Source of the DNA: Fibrobacter succinogenes
GTDB taxonomy: Bacteria > Fibrobacterota > Fibrobacteria > Fibrobacterales > Fibrobacteraceae
Reading direction: 5' to 3'
Length of the DNA stretch: 64,000 bases
NCBI GenBank assembly: GCA_902776765.1
Contig: CACYRP010000014.1
Span: forward strand, 39,423 to 103,422
How positions within the stretch are numbered: the first letter of the stretch is position 1; each line of letters starts with the position of its first letter. The notes below the pieces were generated by a model, which saw nothing but the letters and a program-made list of their open reading frames with translations, ran no database searches and was not told the origin of the DNA. This document shows positions 47,001 to 62,000 of this stretch, one piece after another. The translations under genes and the position numbers were made by a program.

Positions 47001-50000
47001 CAACTTTATTTGTAAATCTGACAGAATCAAGAACCTCTTCACCTTGATCATTTAAGACTTTTTCGAATTTGGTCGTCGCATTTTCTTCTGCACCCTGATT
47101 ATTCACAAAGATACGGTCTGTATTGTCTGCTTCAGACGCAAACAAGTAATCCTTCGCATCAGAGAACAAAGCATATACATTCGAAAGATTTTTTCCACCA
47201 AAGGACAAAACCTTTCCATCAACCTTAAACGACTTACCATCTTTACCGACTTCCTTTACATAGAGCCATTCAGTTTCCAAATCGCCCTTGATAATTTTAA
47301 CAGTACCACCCTTTTGTAGTTTTTCTGCATGTTCACCATTGAACAGAATAGTCGTTTCATCGGCATCGTCATCAACTTCAATCGTCAACACCACGCCCAT
47401 CAAGCTTACATCATAAGTATTCTTCTCATTAAATTTCGAAGCATTAACAACACCATCTTTATTCTTAAGCTTATGATTATACTTGAGCACATCAGCATTG
47501 CCGAGATCTGCTACTATACTTGTTCCTTCACCATATGCGTAAACATTACCTTCAACATCGTTAATTACATTCGGTTTGGTATCAACAAATATTTTGCCGT
47601 ATTCTTCCTCAATTTCGTCATGTAAGGCAGATACAGTCACATTCTTCGTTTTTTCATCATGAGTAAACTTGATGATAACAAAAGAACCTTCTTTTCCATC
47701 ACAGCTAATCTTAAGATGAGATTCGTGGTCATTACCAGCAGTTTTAAACTCTGTTGCATAGACTTTAACATATACGGCTTCGCCATCAGCAATTTCACCA
47801 CCATTATAGGTTACACTGAATGTCGTAGAATTCAAGGTCGTATTTTTTTCATTTTTCAGAGCTTCTGTAAGAACACGATGAATTGGAGTTTTAGATTCAT
47901 CTATAATCAAAAGATTATTTGCAGGCTTTGAATCCTGCGTTCCAACGCCATCGTCATCTTTAATTCTCTTTTCAGCATCACTACTATTGCACGAAACAGA
48001 CACATATCCGTGCATAGAAGCAAGACGGTTGTTAGACCTATTGTAGAAAACCAAACCGTCACCAAGCAACGAGTAGTATATTTCCGCGTCAGAATGATTT
48101 GCTAATTCACTCTTTGAGCATACAGGAATTTCTTTATCGTCTTCTCCGTAGCATTTAACGCTAATCGCACTTTCTTTAAGATTATCATACACCAAGCGAA
48201 GCTTAGAGCCGTCTATGCGCATCTTATCAGCACGATAATTTACAACTAGAGTTTCTTTGTCAAAGCCTTCTAAGCTTGGCAGAGTCAATATACCTGTACT
48301 TAAATCAATACATGATTTAGGATCATCAAGTTTTACATCTTTGTTCTTGACATAAACAGAAACTTCACCGCTGAAGTCCTTGGCAAACTCACCTAAGTAA
48401 ATCGAATTTGAAGAAACCCTAAATTCATCCGAATGAGTCAAAAGATTCTTATATTCAGCATCACCAGACTGAGCTCCATCATCCTGTACATTTACAGAAA
48501 TAACTTTAACAGAACGATCAAGATTTTCTGTTTTGCCAGCATAAGTCCAATCACACTTTGCAGCAATAGAATATGAGCTCAATTCTTCAAGCAAGTTATC
48601 CGAAAGAGCCTTGACAGAAATCTTTTCTATTTTCTTACTTCCGCCAAACGACAAAGTAACGGTATCTGAGTAACCATCCAAGACTTCTACGTCTTTGTCT
48701 CCTTCTTTCTTCGTAACATACTTACTGATAACGATACCTCTATCGCCATGTTGTAAAGCCGTAGAAGAAAGCATCGGCACATTAAGCACAACATTTATAG
48801 TACCATTCTTGATATCGCCTGCATATCCAACGTAGAAATCACAAGCACCATTTTCCGCAACAGTTACATTCGATAAATCAATGTAATCTTTATTCAACGA
48901 ATAGAACACCACAGGTTGTGAGCTCGTATCCATCACAACAAAATCATCACTGCGAACAACACCTCTTTGATTTACAACAAGGTCACTTATGCTGTCACGA
49001 TCTTCGTCACTAAGAGTTTTAAGGTCATCACTTTCTTTTGAAAGGATTTCATAGGTAATAGAATTCGTCTGTCCATTAGTTTCAGAACTGCAGAGTTCCT
49101 TACCCTTATCCAAACCGCCAACAGAAACTGTATCGTTACCGAAGCCACCATTAATATTTGTTGTTTCGCCCTTCTTATTTCCAAGAACATGGAAAAAGTC
49201 GTCGCCAGCACCAGCATCGAAATTGGTTGTTTCAACACCAGCCACCTTGACTCCAACAGAATCACTAAGCATGCCATTTTTGGTGATTATAACAGTATCA
49301 TCACCAACAGATCCAACAACATTTAAAGTATCACATCCAGCACCGCCATCAATCGACATCGCACCGCTTTCAACAGGCTGATCGATAAACGGCTCTTCAG
49401 TAGAACCTTCTGTCCAATCAGGGTTAGCAATACTTTCACGGTAATTGTAAATAGAGAAGGCATCGTTACCTCGGCCACCAGCCATACTTAAAGTACCGAC
49501 ATTATGTAACAAGGTAAAGTCATCTGAGCCAACACCACCTTCTACATTCAGCGTCGTACCCTTAGTAACACCATCGCTCAAATACTTATCATCTTTTATT
49601 TCTTGGACAGTATGGAATTCATCATCCTTAACGATTCCTTGGTTTCCACCAGAGACTCGATCAGAATTATAGAGTTGGCCAATTTGGAAGGAATCATTAC
49701 CAGCACCACCATCAACATTCGTTATCTTTGCTGTACCATCGATAGTAATTCTGTCATCACCGCCATTACCATTCAGATTAACAACGTCAATGCCTCTTGT
49801 AAAGTTGACTCGTTCAATATTTTCATTAACAACATCTTCCGGAGTCAAACTCTTTTCAGGCAGCAAAGCCACAAATCCAAGCGTACCATTTACAGTTTCG
49901 CCATCCTCTTGCGTTTCTTCCTTATTCATGCGCATGAGTAAGCGATCATTATATTCAGTACCTTCAATAGTAAGCGTATCCGTATCGAATTTATCAGTAC

Positions 50001-53000
50001 CAGAATCTGTGATATTGGCATAGTTCATTTCGCTCTCGCCCATCAAATTCACAATAATCTGGTCACTACCACCCTGACCATCAACAAAATCCATACCAGG
50101 ACCGGTCATGATTTTGTCGTTGCCGCCCTTAATCTCGCCGCCACTTACCGCTTTCTTATAGATTTTATTGGTTGGTTCATTGCTTAATCCAAGGTTTTCT
50201 CCAAATGTAATCTGCTTACCTTCAAAAGCATCCTCATCATCAACTATGTAATTGCGAATACCATTATCGCCATACAAGCTATCATTACCGGCACCACCAT
50301 CAATGGTATCGTTACCAGAGCCACCATAGATAATATCATTATCAATGCCGCCACTAATGGTATCATTACCGCCGTTACCATCAATGATATCGTTACCGAT
50401 ACCACCTTCTATAGTATCGCCTTGACCATTATCAGTACCATTTGGTTGTTCTACGCCATTATCGCCAAAGATCAGGTCATCACCTTCTTCACCATAGATA
50501 TAATCAACACCCGTAGATGAATCGTCTTTAGTAATCGTAATTTTTTGATCTTTATCATTTCCATAAACATCAAAGAACTTATCTCTACTAATTACTGTAC
50601 TACCATTAAACGATTCCTTATTACTGAATTGGGCATCCTTGAATTCATCACTGAAGAATTTCGTTTTGAACAAATCACCAATATTAACAGAGTCTCCATT
50701 AAGTTTATCACCAAAGATGACATCATGACCGGAGCCGCCATAGATATAATCGTCGCCAGAACCGCCAAGGATTACATCATGGCCACGTTCACCATAAATA
50801 TGGTCTTTGTCAGAACCACCATCAACATGGTCATTGCCAGCACCGCCATAGATATAGTCATCGCCTGCACCACCGAGAATTACGTCATTACCGCCGTCAG
50901 CGCTGATATCGGTACGAGAAATTTTCACCTTATCATTATCAGTAACAACAGCTTTGGCTATAGACTTATATTCTTCAAGTGTAGCTCGTTCCTTATAGAT
51001 ATCTTTTTTAGCATTATCATCAACACCAGCAACATCAAATTCAACCTTTCCACCATCACCGAAGATGATATCGTTACCTATACCACCATAAATTCGATCA
51101 TTACCAGCACCACCGGCAATGAAGTTTCGTGTAATAATGGTATTATTGTCGGAATCCTTACCATTATCACTATTTCCGATAATAACGTCGTCACCAGCAC
51201 CATCGGCAACAACTTCGGCATCGACAACAAACTTACGGCTATTAGTCTTTTCATCATCTTCAATACGAGCAATACCCGTATCGCCAAAGATAATATTCAA
51301 GCCATGCGCACCAAAAATTTTATCATTTCCGGAACCACCCTTAATAATGACAGCATATCCGTCTTCAACAGTTAATCCAGAAAGGTCAATAACATCGTCG
51401 CCATCACCACCCAAAATTTCGACATCACATTTAGCGTTTCCTTTCACGGTAATCTTGTCAACGCCGGCACCGCCATCAATAATAAGTTTCTTATCTTCGT
51501 CAACAGTTGTCGAGTCACCATCCCAAGAAACTTTCCTGCCGTCTATAGTGAGAGAAATTATTTCATCACCATCATTGAGCGACGGGTTATTCTTATCTGT
51601 AGAAATACGGTCTCCAGCATTCGGACCAACATGGCCGACAACGTCACCATTATCGTTCTTCGAAGCCATTACCGGAGCTGTTTTATGTTCGTAGCTAAAC
51701 TCAAACAGCGTAATATCACCAGTAATATTCCACTTCTTTTTGTAGAAGAGCAATTTCACGTAAGCATAGAGTTTGGCAGTAATCTTTCCATTCACATCGA
51801 ACATGCCAAACAAGCCATCACGTTTGATGATTTGCGTCATTTCGCTCAAGCGAACTTTACCATCCTTATTCGGATCGTAAAGGTTAAAGCCCACATTGAT
51901 ACCAACACCGCCGCCAACACCAGCAGAAATACCAGCATTCAATTCTGCAGACGCATTAAGGCCGCCATAGAACGAAAGTTCGTTGACATCAACACCATTT
52001 CTGTCCAAATCGCCTACATAGAAACCATTTACTAAACGACCAAAGTCCTTGTAATCGCTCTTGACCCACTGGCGTATTCCAAGAGTATCGTAACCAAAGG
52101 AAAGTTGGATAGACGCATTGAAATTCACACCAATACGTGCACCAAGCGGGCCCCAAATACGGACAAATGTGCTCCAATCAAAATCAAAGCTAAGCGTTGG
52201 CATCGTATACTTGACAAGGTCAATATCCTCACCAAGCAAGAGTTTGAAGATTTCCGAAGGTTTATTCCAGACAAATTCCCAGCCACCATTCTCGTCCATA
52301 TTGAGGCCTTGCTTTTTCATTGCAGCATTGGCATCTTTTTCTACAGTATCCTTATTATATCCATTTGTGTATTTCGTTACGTTTTTATCAAAATCTTCAC
52401 CTTTCCCTATAAACGCAGAAACAGAAGATTTACCATTGACAAAATCAACAGCATTCGAATCGGCTCCAGAACCAGAGCCATTTATCAACTCAAAATTGCC
52501 AATAGAAATAGACAATCCACTACCCTTAACGGCAGAAATCGTCTTAGAAATAGCAATCAAATCCTTGATAGCATAAACCATCGAGTCATCAAATTTACCA
52601 TTACTATACTTCTTGGCCAAGTCAAGCGGAGTAATTTTGATACCCAAATCCTTAAGCACAGGGAACGGAGTCGTCAAGAAATCGATAAGCGGTTCAAGCG
52701 GTTCAATCACCTTTTGGATCTTGGAGATAATCGGTCCAAGCACACCTCCGATAAAGGAGCCCATGTCAAGTTTGATATCATAAAATCCGAGTTTTTTAAC
52801 ACCTGCCGCAGAATCCCAATTAAAATCAAAACGACCATTAATATTCGGGAACTTCGGCGTATTTCTATCCAAGTCCTTGGTAACGCCCACAGTAATGCCA
52901 GCGACAATATCTACATTAGCACTAAAATCAAATTCTGGCTTTGCAAATGCGCTAGAAAGTTCAACGAGACCATACTTCTTATTAGAAAGCAACTTCTTAT

Positions 53001-56000
53001 CAACACGATCTTTTATGTCATCTGCAGATAGATCTTTATCTTCATCAGCCTTTAAACTAGAATCAATACCAGAAAGAGCTCCATATTCCGGCGTTTTAGG
53101 ATCATTCAAATCGACACCAAATCCAAGTTCAATTTTGGCATGATGACTATTTTCAGGATCCACATCCAACTTAAGTCCAAGACCTGCCAACGCACCTTCA
53201 ATATCACCATTCAAGGACGCAGATGCCTTCACATCGATTTCATTACCATCGCCAAAGATAAAGTAGAAGCCCTTCTCTTGTGATATACCAAAGCCAAATT
53301 CAAGAGCCCATGTAAGCGAAAGATCTAATCCAGCATTCGACTTAAGACCAAGTCCAGGGAACCCTAAATCAAAGTTAATCGATTTACCATAATCGTATGT
53401 TCCGCCCAAATTAAAGAACCATTCAGCCGACTTATTATCACTACGATACCATGTACCCTTGCCATCATCACCAGACTGAGTCCATGGTTTATCCATTTCA
53501 CCCCAATTAAAGTAATAATTATCGTTTTTATCATATTTGACATTAAGCAGATAATCTTTCAATAACGAGTTCATCTTCTTAGCGACCATCTCAGCCGTAA
53601 GACCTGTAGACTCATAGACAAACTTCGAGAATGGATCCAAGACTTTATCTCTCAGAACGCTCAAGAAATCAACACCTGTACTTAACGCAGAACCCACTAC
53701 GGGCACAGACTTGAGCTTGCTACCCATATTGCTGTTCATGCTACTTTCAAGCATTTCGAACAGGTTATTCAATCCAGCAACAGCAAGCTTAATCTTGCTA
53801 AACCAATCCATGTTGGCAAAATCTGCGAGATCCGAAATTTTTTGATAAGCATCCGAAAAATCAACGATAAACTTATCATTCAATTCTTTCTTTTCGTCAT
53901 CATCCTCTGTTCCCGTCTTTATATCTATTCCGAATGAATCCGATAAATCACTATCGGCAAGAATATAAAGCTTATCACTCTTTTTTTCATTATGAACATC
54001 CAAGAAAGCCTTCATCTCTGCTTCAATGGCTTTCTTTGCAGCTTCATAATTATTGCAATTCTTGAACGCAACATTCTCATTCACACATTTGCCGATATAC
54101 ACATTTCCAAGCGACATGTTGCAAGCATAAACAGGAAGTTTACCAAAAATAGCAACAGGGAGAGAATATTTTAAAGAGCCTTTATTAAATTCAGATAAAC
54201 TAATTTTTTCATTACTGTCACCATACGACCCAGCAAAGCCCACCTTACCATAAATAAATGCATCATTTTTGTCAGAGCCCACAGAAATCAAGTTGCTAAG
54301 GAGATTTTCCTTTCCATCCCCGGCGTTAATACCCAAATCAAAACGAAGTTTATCGCCAGCAATGCCGATATCAGCACCAAACGTCAAGCCATCATTGTTT
54401 ATTTTCAAATCTAGTTCACTAAAATCGAGTTCTGCAGAAAGCGTAAACCAGAAATCACCGGTAACATCCAAGTCAATATTGCCATGAACACCACTTGATC
54501 CTGAGCCAAAGCTAAATCTATGACGGGTAGCGAAATCCTTCTGAATATCAAATGTAAAATTCAAAGCTTGAATGTTTTTGGTACCTTTTTCAAATACTGG
54601 TTCAAGTTTGAACAGTTTTTCATTTGGAGTATGCGATGTAAGATGGAATTCTTCAAGATATGTATTCAAAAGATCGCCGAACTTTTGAATTGTAGTCACC
54701 TTATCAGCACGTAATCTTGCAATAATATCACGCAAGTCATTCGCAACATTCACCAAATCACTTATGGACTTATTGATAACAGGTATCTTGACATCAGAAT
54801 TTTTGGTAATATCATCCAAACGTTTCAACAACGTTTCCAAAACAGCAAATAACTTTTCTATCGAGAAGTTCTTGAATTGATTAAGTATTTCTTGGCAAGC
54901 AGCACTATTGATATCTAACCCACCACTAACTTTGAAATGATCATTTTTATCATCAGTTTCAACTTTAACTTCACCACCAGCCAAATAAACACTTTCACCA
55001 AATATGTCTGCATAAGAGGCTATTTCAAATTCTCCACTAGGGTCAAGTTTTGATTCTGTTTTATCAACTTTAAATCCAAACAGCTTTAAATCATTGCTAT
55101 CTGAAACTTTGTCATCAGACTTCTTGAGCACAAACTTAGATTCAAGATTAGCTTCTCCACCAGCTATTATATCGACACCCAAGAATCCTACAGACGCCGT
55201 AGCACTTGCCACATATGTAGCTTTTTTCCATGTTGCCAATTTCAAAGCATCAGCCAAGGTATCATCACCATTAATCGGCTTTAAAGAAACCACAATTGAT
55301 GATATTTTTCCACCATCAACATTCACCTTAAGTATTCTGTAATACTTATGATCAACATCGATAAATCCATCTACCTTGAAATCATTCGTATCATTGTCGT
55401 TGTCAATGTAAAGTGTTATGCGATCATCTTTAGAATTAGAAACTTTCTTAAGAGCTATTGAATGTCCCATTTTAAGAGACAAGTTAGCGGTAAGCTCAAT
55501 TTTTTCAAAACTTGTAGCCTTCGCCCAATCAAAACTAATTACAGACGAGCCAACAATCCTCATTTCACCATTGATAAGTTTAGATTCCTGACCCGATGTA
55601 AAACCGAGCCATTCAAGGACCTTACTTGTTCCAATAGAATTCAATGTAAACGGAGCATCTTTATCAGACCCTATAATTTCAAAATGATCTCCTTCTTGTT
55701 TTGAAGGATCAGAGCCTAATATAATTTCAAAGCCACTCGATTTGATTTTGTTATTTATTTCAGTAAGAAGGGCTGAAATTTTTACATCTTTTAAATCAGA
55801 CACCCCTTTCGAAGCATCTATTATGCACTCTTGGAAATCAATCGGTTTATTTTCATCATTAATCCAAAAATCATGATACTTAGAATCCAAAGATTTTTCT
55901 ACAGCACCATTATAAATCTTAATAGAAGAAGAGCCTACAGCTGTAAATACAATTTTTCCATCAACAACAGTTACTGAAGATACACTTATTGGAGGATTCT

Positions 56001-59000
56001 TATACGACAGGAAGGTCTTATAAATCGTTTCGGCAAGATTTTCAACCGTCAAACATTTTTCAACATCAACAAAGACTTCACTTGTACCGATTTTCATTTT
56101 GAGGATAGAATCAGTATATTTTACAATATACTGATTCAGAGACTCATCTTTACTGACTATGTTAACAATCGATTCATCTTCATCATTAACTTTCTTAAAT
56201 TCAATCTTATCCTTTAAAGAAGAATCTAAGCTATTGTTTAACGATTTAATTCCCTCATCATTATATTTTATACTTCTATCAAAACTGACATAGTATATAT
56301 TCACAACATTGCTATCAGTAGTTTTTTCTGTTTCGTAAACAAGCGCTCCCTTCATGCCAGCCGTATTCATCGACGGATTTATTTCACCAGATACACGCAT
56401 ATAGGTAACATAATCAACTTTATCTGCATCTGTTTTCTTTACATTGCATAACAAATATCGTTTTTCGTCACCCGATTGAATTAATCTAGAATCACATCCA
56501 AAAATAACTTTATCATTAGCCTCATCAACATCAACTACATACAGACCATAGGTATTCATGATGGAACGGCCAATTTCGATTCCTTCAGACAAGGGTATGA
56601 TTCTAGTAGAAACACCATTATACAATGAAGTATTACCATTTTCATCATCAACCTGTAAACTCAAATATTCATTTACTTGTTTTTTCTTATCATTTTTTTC
56701 ATGTATGAACCCTTCATTAACAAGAGCTTCGATTGCTTCATAATCAATCTCAATCCTTTGACTCACTTTTACATCAGATTTCAAGGCACCATTATCATAT
56801 ATATCATTTTTATCTTCAGTACAATAAAGGGTCCACGTTTTATCGGAGATCTTCGAATCAAACATCGTCTGCAAATTGGAGCCAGTCAATTTCAACTCAG
56901 AAAAAGCATCACCACCAGAAGGAGCATCTGAAGAAGAACTTGGCTTTACATCATTAGCAGCATTTGTTATATCAAACCTTTGATTTGCGGTAATGTAAAT
57001 TTGTCTAGAAGATGAAACATAGTTGATTTTAACATCGGCATTGGCACCAGGAGCTTGCGTCAAACCATTCCATGACTTTGGTGTTGTTTCTCCTAAAGCA
57101 ACTCCTTTATTAATAGTAATTTCAGCCAATTTATTTTTTTCATCATCACTCTTAATATTTTCATCAACGTTACTCTTGACAATTTTGATTGTCAAGTCAT
57201 CATCAAAGGTACGAGAAGTGGCTGGTTCATAGGTTATGTAGTGTTCCTGTTTCGTCACATCAACTATTACATTTTTCTTCTCATTTGCATCATAAACTTC
57301 ATGTTCTAACAAGCCAATATCAGATAATGTTGAATCTTCTTTTAAATTCTTCTGCGATTCAAAATCAATTTTCAAAGTAAATTTCATCTTAGCATCGGCA
57401 CCAACATGAATACTACCACATGTCGATATATTCGCCAATTGTTCACCAAGCGATTTAGCAAAATTAAGGCCAAAATCGTGTCCTAACTCAAAGCCTAAAT
57501 TGAAGGCGAGTTCTACAGAAGAAATACCTTTATCCTTGGTTGCATCACCTTTATGCGGCTGTTCATCTTTACCATCTTCTTTATAAAAATACCGAGCCGA
57601 GCAAATTTCATTCAACTTATTATAAGTCGCCGGATTCTTTTCTAGAACGAAATAGCACCATGATTCATTAAATTTATCAACAAATCCCTGAACATCACCA
57701 AAATTGGCTTGATACTGTCCGTTCACCTCTTTACAAAGGCCATAAAGTTCATTGGCTCTTTTTCCACTCTCACCATCACCATAAACAACTTTTTCAACCT
57801 TATCAACAACATCAACAACCTTTTCAATAGAGCCATCAAGGAAATCAAGTTTTGTCTTGCTTTCTACAAGATTACGCAACGCAGACTGCGTTGTATCCAA
57901 CACCGTATGAACTTTGGTAATAAGATTATCGCTAGAGAATGAGGCAAACTTTCGAATCGATTCAGGAAGAGTCCATTCACCAGTATCAAAGTTGTAAGAA
58001 AGGAATTCTTTAGTATTCCCCGATCCCAAAGAAGGCAATTTGTAACCAGCAACAATAACGTCGCTATATTCCAAATTAATCGATTTTTCAGTAATAAGAT
58101 TTTCTACATGCTCAAGATCAGCATTAGGATTTATACCAACCTTAAAACTTAATTGTCCATCAGGTAATTCAACATCAAACAAACCAAGATTAATCTTGTT
58201 AACACCAACAGATAAATTTAAATCTATACAATCAAGGAAACAATCTTCATAAATAACCCACCCTTCAAATACATAAAAAACAACCTTAATGTAAGCATCA
58301 AAACCAACATTAAAACCATCAACATTTATCAAACCAAGATTAAGATTTTGTGCTAATTTCAAAGAGCCTGGCGATAATTTAAACACCAAAACATTTTCAC
58401 CATCATTTAAAGCAAGGTTATTTAAAGATCCTTCATTATTCAATAAATTAACAAATTTTGTTTTATCATACGTTTCATTTATACGTTCAAGTGACTTGTC
58501 AAATATCGCTACATTATCTAAAGGAATATCTTTACTAACATTTTGTTTAATTATACTTTTAATGTTCGCAAGATTAATATTTCCTCCAGGAACTGAGTCA
58601 TCGACTTCAATAGATTCATCTGTAACATACTGCACAAACCTATTGTAATTATTCACAACATCAATGACTTCTTTTACACTAAATTTACCATTTCCAATGG
58701 TAAAAGACACATCCTTCAGCAACGGAATATCCAAGGAATCTAAGATATCTAGATTATTTTCTAGAGAAAGATAAAAATCGTCGACAAATTCATCTAACTT
58801 TAGATTAGATTGGAAAACTCCATTTTTCAGAGAAATATTTAAAGCATCTTTTTCAACTTTATACGTAAGTTCATCAGTATTTGCAGATGTTATCCCGGGC
58901 AAATCAAATGTAAACGTTTTCAACTTCGATTGCAAAGACTTTTCATTTTTATTTATTTCTATATCTATTACGATTTCGACATTTATATCTGTAGTAACAT

Positions 59001-62000
59001 TAGTAGAGCCCAAAGTTACTGTACAATTATCAATTTTGGGAGTAATTTCAAGAATCAAAACATTTTGGATCGTTTGAGTCCCCGTTAACGAAGCATTCAA
59101 AAGTTCCACATTATTTAATTTTAAAGAAGACAAGAAACTACTAGCATTACCAAGTTCATTATACACTTTTGACAAATCTATTTCAGATTTATTTTGATTT
59201 AATTCATTTTGGATAGCTAGTAAAATTTTCGTTCTAATTTCATCAGCCTTTTCAATAATCTCAGTTACGCGACAAGAACTTCCACCAATCTTTAAAGAAT
59301 CCCCAACATACGGCAATTGATAATTATCAGCTAAATTAATCTGTTTTTTCAAAGAGTATTGATCAGAATCTGCAATAGCAAGATATTTCTTCAAGTCAGA
59401 AGGATGTTGCCAAGAGCCATCAACAAAAGCAAATGTTCCTGCATTTGCAAACAAATAAACGCTAGTAGAATCATTTTTCTTTAAATCATACGATGTACAT
59501 GACAAATTACAAGTGGTCACAGGAGTAAAATCAGTCCCCGTCAATTCCACCGACAATTTGAACGTAGCGTCACTCAGTTCAGCATTATATTTGTCTTTTA
59601 CAACCTCAATAGATCGTGTTTCCGTGAATTTTTTTGTCAATTCCAGATAAAATCCATCAAGTGTAGCCTTACTAAAGACAACAACATCCTTTTTAATACC
59701 CGTATCGACAACAGCATTCTTTTCAATACTTGTATCAACACTTAACGTTAATTTACAAGTAACATTAGACACATCGCCAACATTTACGCCACCAATTTCC
59801 AACGCTTTGATAGAGCTCGTTTTCAAAGCAAAGGTAGCTGTATACTTTCCACCATTATTTGTAACGACAATATCATCATTAAACAATCGCTTACTTGTAT
59901 CATTTATTCGGGCAGCCAAGGCCGTTTTATAAGCAGCAGTAATTTCTTTTATACCGGCATCCGTAGTAATCAGTTGTTTCTGTTCAGCAAGCTTCGAATA
60001 CAGAACCTCCATTAAGCAATTCCAACATTCTTCAGCTTGTTCAGCAACATCAGAAATATCGCACTCTTTCGAACCAATATTCAGCTTTTTATCATGCAAT
60101 GCCGCAATTTCCACATTACCAAGCTTAGACAGTTCATTTTTAAGAGAAACGCCACCATCTAAGACAAAATCAGGCTTTTCGATACGCCAATCTTTACTAT
60201 CCCAAAGAATCTGAACGTTACCAGTCAAACCAACATTCGTTTCATTTTCATTCTCAGAACCGTATGTTTCGGGAATGACATTTTTCAAATTCACATCATA
60301 AAGTACAGATTCCAACGTAGATTCACAACCAAGAGCTTTTTCACCAGCCGACAACGTTATTTTCAAAGCTACCGAAACATCAACATCAAGATTTTTCAAA
60401 GATTGAGAAAATAGATTCAGTTCATTCAATTTCGCTGTATTGAATGTAAATACAATAAAATAAACATTATCAGTCAGTTTCGCATCACTGTCAGAAGTTC
60501 CGCCACAAATATCAAATCCATTTGATTCAGAACCAAACAACTTTGAATTTGCCTTGACAATCTTTACGGAAGAAAACCATGTTGAAGCACTGACTTTGTT
60601 ATTACTCAAAATTTTTTCTAATGATGTTTTTAACGATCCAGTATCAACAACACATTTTTTTCCATCACTCCATTTAACGGTAGACATCAAAGCCTTGAAT
60701 ACATAAGTATTCCAAAAATCAGAAACCGGTTCAAGAAATTCCACCGCATCAATAGCTTTTCTATAGCTTTCATCAAATTTCAAGTCAGAATACGATTTTT
60801 CTGCCAATTTATCTTCAGCGGAATCAAAAGAAATTTTTGGAGCATTAAAGATAACGCCGCTCTCGCTCCAAGATCCATCATACGAAACTACAAGACCATC
60901 AGTTGAATCAATCGTTATTGACGTACCAGCTGTAGGATTCGGATCCTTTACAGTAAGCCTAAATGTTTTCAAAGAATAATCGCTAATATACTTGCCTTCA
61001 CCATCACCGACATTAACATCAAACTTTACACAAACATCGGTATCAAGAGTCACAGCTGCAAAAACAGTACTATAAACACGAAGATTATTCAAAATTTCTT
61101 GCGAAAGTTCAAAAGTTACTTTAATGGAATTAGGACCGTTTAACAACCCAACTATACTGTACTCTTCGGGGTCTTCATCATCAAAAATATCGAACTCTTC
61201 TACTCCCGATTTTTCGAATTCAATTTTTACAGATTTGAATTTGGCCTTCAACGAAGAATCTACACTATCATTGATTTTACTTTTCAAAGCTGAAATATCG
61301 ATACAATACGATATTCCCATTGATTCACCGGTCTCTTGAATTTGTCCAAGAAGCGCAAATGAAATAACGTTTCTAAATTCATCAACCTTAGACGCAATAT
61401 TCGAAACAAGGGTTTCTTCAAAGAATGGCGCTTTTTCAGCATTTTCAATTACATTAGCAACGGAAAAAGAATTTTCTTCCAAGTGTGTAATCACACCAAC
61501 AACATCACTTGGCAAATTCCATTCACTGTTAAAATAAGAGTAAGAGAAGTTTCCAGCCCCTGCATGCAAAAGATTCGAGGAGCCAGATTTGAAGGTTATT
61601 GCAGAATATCCAAGTTCAGCAAGGCACTTTTCAACCTTCAAACGATTTTTTTCATTCACAACAGAAATATTTAAATCGAACTTCCCGCCTTCAAGTTCAG
61701 CATCAACCCCATCAAACAGTGCCTTTTCTACGCTCTGACCATTTACGACCATGTCGAGTTTTTGCAATAACACATTTGCAAAAGAAACTACGCCATTTTT
61801 CTTCGACAATACAACATTGACAATAAAGTTGGTATCCATTTTGACATCATTCAAATCAAAAAGATCCAAATCAAGTTTTTTCAAGATACCCGAATTAAGT
61901 ACAATCTTCAAGGCAAGATTGTTATCACCATCAACAAGATTCAAAGTCGATTCTGAACCAAACCGTTCAACAGAGTTAAAGACCGTTTCCAGGCCCGCAT

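Noticed and set aside
43000..51500. possible CRISPR or tandem satellite array because of regular spacing
   Set aside because: The periodicity is that of protein repeats in one long frame; units are diverged and have no spacer/repeat pattern.
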